Shown: in pieces, positions 1-4,990 of the stretch
Layout: every line of letters starts with the position of its first letter
Numbering within the stretch: the first letter of the stretch is position 1
DNA from: Limnoglobus sp.
Lineage (GTDB): Bacteria; Planctomycetota; Planctomycetia; Gemmatales; Gemmataceae
Direction of reading: 5' to 3'
Assembly: GCA_025353985.1 (NCBI GenBank)
Contig: JANXNT010000611.1
Coordinates: 1-5,838, forward strand
Length of the DNA stretch: 5,838 nucleotides
The notes under the pieces: generated by a model
The model's input: only the letters and a program-made list of their open reading frames with translations
Databases searched by the model: none
Told to the model about the DNA's origin: nothing
Position numbers and translations under genes: made by a program

Positions 1-234
1 CAGAAAGGGCAATCGGAGATCTATCGCGGTCACGAACTGACGGTGAACATGTTGCGGAAAGTCCAGCTACAAATCGCGGTTAACGACGACTTTGTCGAAC
101 CGACTGTCAACGCGATCATGGAAGCGGCCCGCACCGGTCCGGAGGGGCGCATCGGCGATGGCAAAATCTTCATTCTGCCACTCGAGGAGTGCCTCCGCAT
201 CCGCACCGGCGAACGCGGCCCCGAAGCCATTTGA
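1..234 (+). CDS. glnB: PII nitrogen regulatory protein, 5'-truncated by window edge
   Basis: The last 77 residues of a GlnB/GlnK-family PII protein are visible; by alignment to E. coli GlnB from memory, about 38 N-terminal residues lie outside the window. PII is a cytosolic trimer that reads ATP/ADP and 2-oxoglutarate and controls nitrogen enzymes, regulators or ammonium channels. Seen: the T-loop start QKG (Gln39, Lys40 in E. coli numbering), YRG (46-48), the conserved Lys58 in MLRKV, the nucleotide-binding loop IGDGKIF, and the C-terminal RIRTGE carrying the two ATP-contacting arginines. Oddities: position 51, the uridylylated tyrosine in enterobacteria, is Leu (YRGHEL), and position 49, the phosphoserine in cyanobacteria, is His. 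TGPEGRIGDG is three residues longer than the usual TGxIGDG. Family assignment is secure; whether it is GlnB, GlnK or a divergent paralogue is not, because the upstream neighbour is not visible. It ends two bases before the convergent desaturase stop. Confidence 0.93.
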   Translation, partial: QKGQSEIYRGHELTVNMLRKVQLQIAVNDDFVEPTVNAIMEAARTGPEGRIGDGKIFILPLEECLRIRTGERGPEAI

Positions 235-236
235 AA

Positions 237-1202
237 CTACACCGAAGCGCGAGAATGCACGCGTTCTTGTTTTATATGCTGGGCGCTCGGCACTTTGACT
301 TTTTGTGCCAGCCCGAGGATCGACAATAAGCGAATCATCAGGTAACTGACATCGAGTTGCCACCAAAGAAGCCCGTGGCGTGCGGACGTGGGAAAGGCGT
401 GGTGGCTATTGTGCCAGCCTTCGCCGAGCGCCAGAATACCGAACAAGATATTATCGCGGCTTTCATCGCGGCTACGGTAGCGTCGCTTGCCCCAAATGTG
501 GCACGCCGAGTTCACGCTCCACGTCACGTGGTGTACCAGGAAGATGCGTACCAAGCCGCCCCAGATCAGCCCCGTCCACGCGCCCATCCATGTGCCAGAG
601 ATCAGCCCGCCAAGCGCGAACGGAATCGCCAGGCCTAGCAGTACCCACAAGATGTACAGGCGTTCGGCCAACCGTAGTGTTGGGCTGGCGTTCAAGTCTT
701 TAACGTAGCGTTCGAGGTTTGGTGGATCGGCGAGGAAAGCGAACCCGATGTGCGAGTGCCAGAATCCGCGTAAAAATCCGATGACGCCCGTTCCCGAATG
801 GTGCGGCGAATGGACATCGTCCGGCGTATCACTGTGCTGGTGGTGGCGGCGGTGCAATGCCACCCACTTCATGAGGCTGCCTTGCAGTGCGAACGAACCG
901 GTCACTGCCAACACGAACTTCACCGACATCGACGTCTCGTAAGAGCGATGCACGAACAGCCGGTGGAAGCCAATTGTCACGCTACCGGCGGTCAGGATGT
1001 ACATCCCGGCCATCAAGGCGAAATCGAGCCAATTGAAGCCATTTCCCCAGATCAGCACGCCCGCACCGATGACGCCCGCGAACGGGATCATGATGCCAAA
1101 AAACGTTGCAATGCGGCCCCACAATGACAAGGGTTCTATCGGAGTTTCCGAATCGATTGTTCGCTCTTCGTGCCACTCGGTGGCCGTTGCAGTGATATCC
1201 AT
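237..1202 (-). CDS. Membrane acyl-CoA (delta-9 type) fatty acid desaturase
   Basis: A 321-residue integral-membrane di-iron desaturase. The family inserts a cis double bond into saturated acyl chains (typically C16/C18 acyl-CoA) using O2 and electrons from a separate donor. All three histidine boxes are present: HRLFVH at 80-85, HRRHH at 117-121 and HNSHH at 264-268. The extra metal-binding pattern NSACH (231-235) and the WHSHIGF segment (149-154) typical of acyl-CoA desaturases are also seen. Hydrophobic stretches near residues 30-51, 57-78, 183-204 and 207-226 fit two hairpin-like membrane pairs, and the length is normal for bacterial members. The reading frame is open to an ATG at 1304, but I choose the ATG at 1202: the conserved protein begins here, a GGGG sequence lies 4-8 bases upstream, and a good promoter at 1237-1265 lies inside the longer version. 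The MDITATATEW start is followed by a polar tail before the first membrane segment. Exact substrate and regiospecificity cannot be read from the sequence. Confidence 0.93.
   Translation of the reverse strand: MDITATATEWHEERTIDSETPIEPLSLWGRIATFFGIMIPFAGVIGAGVLIWGNGFNWLDFALMAGMYILTAGSVTIGFHRLFVHRSYETSMSVKFVLAVTGSFALQGSLMKWVALHRRHHQHSDTPDDVHSPHHSGTGVIGFLRGFWHSHIGFAFLADPPNLERYVKDLNASPTLRLAERLYILWVLLGLAIPFALGGLISGTWMGAWTGLIWGGLVRIFLVHHVTWSVNSACHIWGKRRYRSRDESRDNILFGILALGEGWHNSHHAFPTSARHGLLWWQLDVSYLMIRLLSILGLAQKVKVPSAQHIKQERVHSRASV
250..277 (+). terminator. Candidate intrinsic terminator for the PII gene
   Basis: Positions 250-257 (CGAGAATG) can pair with 262-269 (CGTTCTTG) around a CACG loop. The 8-bp stem includes two G-U pairs. 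TTTTATAT follows directly at 270-277. It starts 15 bases after the PII stop and lies inside the 3' end of the convergent desaturase gene, as expected when two genes meet with no spacer. The stem is weak, so this is tentative. On the opposite strand the G-U pairs become A-C mismatches, so it would act mainly in the + direction. Confidence 0.3.
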
Positions 1203-1236
1203 CGTACCCCAATAAAAAGTCGGTTGATAATCGGCA

Positions 1237-1265
1237 ATTCTATGATAGCAATCGCCGCAAGGCAA
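1237..1265 (-). promoter_or_regulatory. Sigma70-type promoter of the desaturase gene
   Basis: Read on the minus strand, TTGCCT (1265-1260) and TAGAAT (1242-1237) are separated by 17 bp, the optimal spacing. Each matches several consensus positions of TTGACA/TATAAT. Transcription would start near 1230, giving a leader of about 28 nt to the ATG at 1202. This supports the shorter desaturase start. Confidence 0.5.
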
Positions 1266-1333
1266 TTCCCATAAATGACAATCGCACTTTTGCCATCGAC
1301 GCAAGTTGTTGTCCTCGCATTTGGGGCGTTTAG

Positions 1334-1425
1334 ACAGGATAAACGGGATAGACAGGATTGGATGAAAGGCAAAGAAATACGGTTTCGTTCCCTTTTCAAT
1401 CCTGTAGATCCTGTAAATCCTGTCC
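1334..1425. repeat. Palindromic repeat of 9-nt units, copy 1
   Basis: The left arm is three 9-nt units in exact phase, ACAGGATAA, ACGGGATAG and ACAGGATTG (1334-1360). The right arm is three inverted units, ATCCTGTAG, ATCCTGTAA and ATCCTGTCC (1399-1425). The 38-nt spacer contains AAAGAAATACGGTTTCGTT (1371-1389), which itself has a small GAAA/TTTC inverted pair. As RNA or single-stranded DNA the arms would form a long imperfect hairpin. It looks like a dispersed intergenic element, perhaps a REP/BIME-like non-autonomous repeat. No transposase is present here. Confidence 0.8.
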
Positions 1426-1446
1426 AGATAACAACTTTGCGTTTAG

Positions 1447-1527
1447 ACAGGATTAACAGGATTTAAAGGATGAGATGAAAGGAAAGAAATACGGTTTCGT
1501 TTCTTCACCATCCTGTAGATCCTGTCC
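1447..1527. repeat. Palindromic repeat of 9-nt units, copy 2
   Basis: A second copy lies 113 bp downstream of the first in the same orientation. Its left units are ACAGGATTA, ACAGGATTT and AAAGGATGA (1447-1473) and its right units are ATCCTGTAG and ATCCTGTCC (1510-1527). It has one right unit fewer than copy 1. The lead-in CGTTTAG and the 19-base core AAAGAAATACGGTTTCGTT (1483-1501) are identical to copy 1. The 9-nt arms have drifted more than the core, so the core may be under constraint or recently copied. Confidence 0.8.
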
Positions 1528-1643
1528 AGATTTGGTGTGTGTCGAGCACTACGAAAATCATTTCTCAAATTTATCTGCCACTCTAAAGCACTATCTAAAA
1601 ACAACTTGCGGCAATTCGCGTTTCTCTTGCGAATAATCATTAC

Positions 1644-1672
1644 TAGACAGATCAACTTAGTGACGATATGCT
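1644..1672 (+). promoter_or_regulatory. Candidate promoter of the lipoprotein/DUF1559 operon
   Basis: TAGACA (1644-1649, five of six matches to the -35 consensus) is followed after 17 bp by TATGCT (1667-1672, four of six matches to the -10 consensus). Transcription would begin near 1679, giving a leader of about 35 nt before the ATG at 1714. The hexamers and spacing were judged by eye. Confidence 0.4.
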
Positions 1673-1713
1673 TGTGGTGTCGAGGAAAACTAAGTTCATC
1701 AAGAAGGTGATGT

Positions 1714-2130
1714 ATGCCGCGAATCCGCCATCTGCCCGTGTTGCTCCTCGCCGTTGTCGCCGTCTGTTGTTCGTCGTGCGGCAAGGCCGACAACCGCAAG
1801 CCGACCTTTATCGTTTCGGGCAAGGTGCTCGATGGCACGAAGCCGCTCGCGAATGTCGCGGTCGTGTTTCACCCCGTCGGCGAGGATGGCCCGAAGCCTC
1901 GAGGCAAGACCGATGCCGACGGCGCATTCTCGCTGACGACCTACGACACCGCCGATGGTGCCCCGGCTGGCGAGTATCGCGTCACGCTCGAACTCTGGCT
2001 GGCCGGCCGCCCCGATGAAGGTCCATCGAACCGGCTCCCCGCCAAGCTCGCAAAACCCGAATCGTCCGGGTTGCAAACCACCATCAGCACCGGCAGCAAT
2101 GATCTGACCCCGTTCAACGTGAAAAAGTAA
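1714..2130 (+). CDS. Small transthyretin-like (carboxypeptidase regulatory-like) lipoprotein
   Basis: A 138-residue protein with a signal peptide: basic start MPRIRH, hydrophobic core near residues 7-18, then CSSCGK. Cys22 is the likely lipidated residue; the lipobox is imperfect because Cys rather than Leu or Val is at -3. The mature part has the beta-sandwich pattern of carboxypeptidase regulatory-like or transthyretin-like domains: VSGKVLDGTKPLANVAVVF (35-52), then TDADGAFSL (66-74), then PAGEYRVTL (84-92). Such proteins are thought to sit in the cell envelope; no enzymatic residues are evident. The start is well supported by GAAGG (1703-1707), six bases before the ATG. The DUF1559 gene follows after 30 bp, so the two are very likely co-transcribed. 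This pairing recurs in planctomycete genomes and suggests joint envelope function, but the role is unknown. Confidence 0.88.
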   Translation: MPRIRHLPVLLLAVVAVCCSSCGKADNRKPTFIVSGKVLDGTKPLANVAVVFHPVGEDGPKPRGKTDADGAFSLTTYDTADGAPAGEYRVTLELWLAGRPDEGPSNRLPAKLAKPESSGLQTTISTGSNDLTPFNVKK

Positions 2131-2160
2131 TTTCAACATCCCGTTTCAGGAGATAGTCGA

Positions 2161-3153
2161 ATGTTCCGTTTGAAATCGATCTCGCGTCGTCGCAAAGGTT
2201 TTACGCTCATCGAACTGCTGGTTGTGATCGCGATTATCGCGATTCTCATCGGCCTGCTTCTGCCCGCGGTGCAGAAGGTGCGTGAGGCGGCCGCTCGCAC
2301 GCAGTGCATTAACAACCTCAAGCAGTTGGGCCTGGGCTTCCACGGTTACCACGATCAGAATGGTTCGTTGCCGAGCAACATTCGCCCGAGCACAACTAGC
2401 ACGGTGCGCGTCCGCTGGCTGACTTTTATTTTGCCGCAAATCGAACAGGATAACCTCTACCGGAACATCAATCAGACGGTGAACTGGTCGGACCCGCTCA
2501 ACACGCCGTTCACCGGTTCGCGACTAAAAGTGATCGAGTGCCCCTCAGCCCCGAACGGGCAAATCCTCGACGGCGCACCGCCACCGGAAGCGTGGACGCC
2601 GATCGTTGCCAACGGCGATTATTCGGGCTTTTACGGCGTCGATCCGCAACTCGTCACGCTCGGCCTCGTGCCCGCCAATTCCGGGCGCGTCGATAACGGT
2701 GCGATCTCGAAGTCGGTGAAATTGAACTTCGGCAGCTTCACCGATGGCTTGTCGAATACGCTGCAACTCACCGAATCCGCAGGTCGGCCAAGCCAGTATC
2801 GTAACGGCAAAATCGTATTAACCGCGAACGGTAACAATCGCGTGAACGGCGGCGGTTGGGCACGGCCCGCCTCGGAGTTGAACTTGCTGAAAGGCGCATC
2901 TGCCGACGGTTTGACGATCCCCGGCCCGAACGCGATCAACGTGACGAACGGCGAAGCGCTCGGCACCTACACCGCACCCAACGGCCACCCCGTGTACGGC
3001 GTCGATGGCACCGGCCAGATCTACGGCTTCCACACCGGCGGCGTCAACGCCCTCATCGGCGACGGCTCCGTGCGGTTCCTGCGTCAAACGATCGACATCC
3101 GGGCGCTCGCCGCACTGGTCACACGCAACGGCGGCGAAGTGAACATCGAGTAG
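2161..3153 (+). CDS. DUF1559 protein with type IV prepilin-like N-terminus
   Basis: A 330-residue planctomycete pseudopilin-like protein. Residues 1-13 form a basic leader ending in Gly13. The prepilin peptidase site is KG|FTLIE, with Glu18 as the conserved Glu+5 of the mature form. A single hydrophobic helix (14-36) leads into PAVQKVREAARTQC, the usual start of the DUF1559 domain. The C-terminus has the family's H-x9-DG signature: His291, then Asp301-Gly302, in FHTGGVNALIGDGSVRFL. The body is presumably periplasmic or surface-exposed after processing. An AGGAGA sequence (2148-2153) sits seven bases before the ATG, a strong start signal. The gene is the second of a two-gene unit with the lipoprotein. 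Planctomycetes carry very large numbers of such paralogues and their biological role remains unsettled; assembly into a pilus or secretion pseudopilus is possible but not shown. Confidence 0.95.
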   Translation: MFRLKSISRRRKGFTLIELLVVIAIIAILIGLLLPAVQKVREAAARTQCINNLKQLGLGFHGYHDQNGSLPSNIRPSTTSTVRVRWLTFILPQIEQDNLYRNINQTVNWSDPLNTPFTGSRLKVIECPSAPNGQILDGAPPPEAWTPIVANGDYSGFYGVDPQLVTLGLVPANSGRVDNGAISKSVKLNFGSFTDGLSNTLQLTESAGRPSQYRNGKIVLTANGNNRVNGGGWARPASELNLLKGASADGLTIPGPNAINVTNGEALGTYTAPNGHPVYGVDGTGQIYGFHTGGVNALIGDGSVRFLRQTIDIRALAALVTRNGGEVNIE

Positions 3154-3193
3154 GTGAGTAGGGCGAACGGGATCGAATTGTTAGATCCGGATT

Positions 3194-3237
3194 GTTAGCC
3201 CGACGCGTTAGCTCGCTAGCTGGCGCTTCGGGCTAAC
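3194..3237. repeat. GTTAGCCCG/CGGGCTAAC stem, dispersed repeat or terminator
   Basis: GTTAGCCCG (3194-3202) pairs perfectly with CGGGCTAAC (3229-3237). CGC (3204-3206) can continue the stem with GCG (3223-3225) after a small bulge, and the loop holds further AGCT/GCTAGC self-complementary steps. It begins 41 bases after the DUF1559 stop, a reasonable place for transcription termination, but no T-run follows on either side. The sequence resembles a GC-rich palindrome I associate with planctomycete intergenic regions, so it may be a dispersed element used as a terminator. Copy number could not be checked. Confidence 0.65.
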
Positions 3238-3310
3238 CGGTCCCCTCTCCGGACTCTGTGAGGCCAGCGACAAATGCCCGTTGCGCTTCGGCAATCCGCA
3301 TGAATGTTCG

Positions 3311-3316
3311 TAGAAT
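3311..3316 (+). promoter_or_regulatory. Candidate -10 element of the oxidoreductase gene
   Basis: TAGAAT ends 36 bases before the ATG at 3353, the same hexamer and nearly the same distance as at the desaturase gene. No good -35 hexamer is visible at 16-18 bp; the nearest TTG-type hexamer, TTGCGC (3281-3286), is 24 bp away. Confidence 0.3.
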
Positions 3317-3352
3317 CCCCGGACGCTTCCCCTACTCCCGGAGATCGTCCCG

Positions 3353-4540
3353 ATGCCGACTAACTCACCGCTCAATCGCAAACTTCGTATGGGCCTCGTC
3401 GGTGGTGGCCAAGGGGCCTTCATCGGTCGCGTTCACGCCACCGCCGCCGTACTCGATAACCGGGCCGCACTCGTGGCCGGCGCGCTCTCGTCCGATGTGG
3501 CACGCGCGAAAGCCTCGGCCCCGGACTACGACATCCCCGCAGATCGCGCGTACGGCAGTTACGCGGAAATGCTTGCCGGTGAGTCGAAACGTGCCGACAA
3601 GATCGACTTCGTCTCCGTGGCCACGCCGAACCACACTCACTTCGAAGTCGCCAAGGCGTTCGCCGAAGCCGGGTTCCACGTGATCTGTGACAAGCCGATG
3701 ACATTCAATTTGGAACAAGCCGAAGAGCTGATAAAAGTCGTCGAAAAAGCCGGTGTCGTGTTCGCGGTCACGCATAATTACACCGGCTACCCGCTCGTTC
3801 GCCAAGCCCGCGAAATGATCCTTTCCGGCGAACTCGGCGAGATCAACGCGATCCGCTCGAGCTACATTCAGGGCTGGCTCCGCACGCGCATCGAAGGAGA
3901 CAATCAAAAGCAAGCGGCGTGGCGAACCGACCCGACCAAGAGCGGGATCGCGGGCTGTTTCGGCGACATCGGCACGCACGCTTACAATCTCGGCCGGTAT
4001 ATGACGGGGCTTCTGCCGAAGGAAATTTCCGCACACTTAAAGGCGTTCGTCGAAGGCCGCGCGCTCGACGATTACGGCACCGCAATCATCCGCTACGACA
4101 ACGGTGCCATCGGAACGGTGACCGCCAGCCAGATCAGCCACGGCCGCGAGAACGATGTGTCGATTGAAATCGACGGCACGAAAGGCTCGATCCAGTGGCG
4201 TCAGGAAGACCCGAACACGCTGACGTTCCGCCAGAACGGCCAGCCGCACAAGACCTACACGCGAAACGGCGGGCCGTACGTCGGGGCGCATCACGCATCG
4301 AGTGTGCGGTTGCCCGGCGGCCACCCGGAAGGCTTCTTCGAGGCATTCGCCAACGTCTATTGCGCCGCCTACGACGCAATGGCCAAGAAGGCCGCCGGCG
4401 AGTCGATCGAGATGGTGAACACCGTGTACCCGAACGTCTACGACGGCGTCGAAGGCATGTTGTTCATCACGCAAAGTGTCGCTAGCAGCAAGCAAAACGG
4501 AGCCTGGCTGCCGTTCCACCACGCGAAAAGCCGACGCTAA
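3353..4540 (+). CDS. Gfo/Idh/MocA-family NAD(P)-dependent oxidoreductase
   Basis: A 395-residue cytosolic dehydrogenase; no signal peptide is visible. The N-terminal Rossmann domain starts with MGLVGGGQGAFIGRVH (13-28). ATPNHTHFEVA (90-100) and CDKPMT (112-117) are the family's nucleotide and active-site segments; Lys114 is the predicted catalytic lysine and Asp113 replaces the commoner Glu of the EKP motif. GDIGTHAYNL (204-213) supplies the Asp205/His209 pair typical of sugar and inositol dehydrogenases. The remainder is the C-terminal alpha/beta domain, of usual length. The family oxidises or reduces sugars, inositols and related polyols with NAD(P); the substrate cannot be told from sequence, and no sugar-transport or catabolic neighbour is present. 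The ATG at 3353 is preceded by GGAG (3340-3343), nine bases away. An internal ATG at 3389, just before the Rossmann strand, is a less likely alternative. It appears monocistronic. Confidence 0.94.
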   Translation: MPTNSPLNRKLRMGLVGGGQGAFIGRVHATAAVLDNRAALVAGALSSDVARAKASAPDYDIPADRAYGSYAEMLAGESKRADKIDFVSVATPNHTHFEVAKAFAEAGFHVICDKPMTFNLEQAEELIKVVEKAGVVFAVTHNYTGYPLVRQAREMILSGELGEINAIRSSYIQGWLRTRIEGDNQKQAAWRTDPTKSGIAGCFGDIGTHAYNLGRYMTGLLPKEISAHLKAFVEGRALDDYGTAIIRYDNGAIGTVTASQISHGRENDVSIEIDGTKGSIQWRQEDPNTLTFRQNGQPHKTYTRNGGPYVGAHHASSVRLPGGHPEGFFEAFANVYCAAYDAMAKKAAGESIEMVNTVYPNVYDGVEGMLFITQSVASSKQNGAWLPFHHAKSRR

Positions 4541-4600
4541 AAAATTCTCTATCGGTATCACCCACACGAATTGTCGCAGTCAATAAGTTTTGAACGATTT

Positions 4601-4884
4601 GACGTAAGTCGGAATTCGCGACGTGCGCATCCGGTACCCAAAAGTGTCTCAAAATGACCTAGAAATGTCGGTTCTGGTCAATCTTGGTGCCATATTGGTA
4701 CCCATTCGGTCGATGTTTTCGCCAAGTGTCAAATCGATGACCCTCGGCGTAACCAATGACTTGCGTGACAGTTACGGCAAAATCGCTCGGAACCGATAAG
4801 CGATTTGCGATCAAAAAGTGGCATTTTGAGACGAAAAAACACGAAAAACACGGTTTTTAAACTTCCACAATTCCGACTTACGTC
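4601..4884. repeat. 284-bp fold-back element with perfect 16-bp inverted ends
   Basis: GACGTAAGTCGGAATT (4601-4616) is exactly the reverse complement of 4869-4884. Nested and collinear inside are further inverted pairs: GTCTCAAAATG (4646-4656) with 4822-4832, TCGGTTC (4668-4674) with 4790-4796, and the weaker ATTGGT (4694-4699) with 4752-4757. GATT lies just outside each end (4596-4599 and 4885-4888), which could be a short target duplication, although one base intervenes on the left. A small AAAAAC-ACG-GTTTTT hairpin (4844-4858) sits in the right half. There is no convincing gene inside. It resembles a decayed MITE-like element or a structured transcript. It fills most of the 450-bp gap before the metal regulator. 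Confidence 0.65.
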
Positions 4885-4893
4885 GATTATGAG

Positions 4894-4909
4894 AGGCGAA
4901 ATTTCGCCT
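4894..4909. promoter_or_regulatory. 16-bp perfect palindrome, candidate operator
   Basis: AGGCGAAATTTCGCCT is a perfect palindrome with no spacer, ending 81 bases before the regulator's chosen ATG at 4991. DtxR/MntR proteins bind palindromic operators as dimers and often control their own gene, so this is the best operator candidate in the window. The bases are not the known MntR or DtxR consensus. A weak promoter pair overlaps its edge: TTGTGG (4909-4914), 18 bp, TACAAC (4933-4938). Confidence 0.45.
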
Positions 4910-4947
4910 TGTGGCGCGTTGCACTCTCGGGATACAACAATTTCGGC

Positions 4948-4953
4948 TAAGAT
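4948..4953 (+). promoter_or_regulatory. Candidate -10 element of the metal regulator gene
   Basis: TAAGAT ends 37 bases before the ATG at 4991, matching the spacing of the TAGAAT hexamers upstream of the desaturase and oxidoreductase genes. No -35 hexamer stands at normal distance; TTGCAC (4919-4924) is 23 bp away. The alternative promoter TTGTGG-18-TACAAC, just upstream, is about equally plausible. Confidence 0.25.
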
Positions 4954-4990
4954 AGTCGCGTGTCGTTTGCGTTCCTCGATGAGTATCGCC

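Larger units (their letters stand above)
1300..1610. repeat. 11-bp inverted repeat enclosing the palindromic repeat block
   Basis: CGCAAGTTGTT at 1300-1310 is matched exactly by its reverse complement AACAACTTGCG at 1600-1610. A third, one-base-longer version, AACAACTTTGCG, sits at 1430-1441 between the two palindromic copies described separately. The arms may mark the ends of an older inserted or duplicated repeat block. No gene is visible inside. Positions 1528-1599, between the second copy and the right arm, are AT-rich and show nothing I can assign. Confidence 0.45.

Noticed and set aside
1203..1304. N-terminal extension of the desaturase to an upstream ATG at 1304 (34 extra residues)
   Set aside because: The extra residues look like translated non-coding DNA, the predicted promoter 1237-1265 would fall inside, and the extension reaches into the repeat arm at 1300-1310.
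1334..1527. CRISPR array
   Set aside because: Units are 9 nt, directly abutting and inverted between arms; there are no 20-40 nt repeats with unique spacers and no cas genes.
1699..2139. 146-codon minus-strand frame opposite the lipoprotein
   Set aside because: The + strand has a strong ribosome binding site, signal peptide and a known fold; the minus frame has none of these.
3365..4036. 223-codon minus-strand frame opposite the oxidoreductase
   Set aside because: It mirrors the codon pattern of the well-supported + strand gene, has no recognisable domain and no independent start signals.
4805..4990. Longer frame in front of the DtxR/MntR regulator (62 extra residues)
   Set aside because: The extension crosses the inverted repeat and the 16-bp palindrome, has no family similarity, and the typical MSEPSEAVQDYL start is at 4991.
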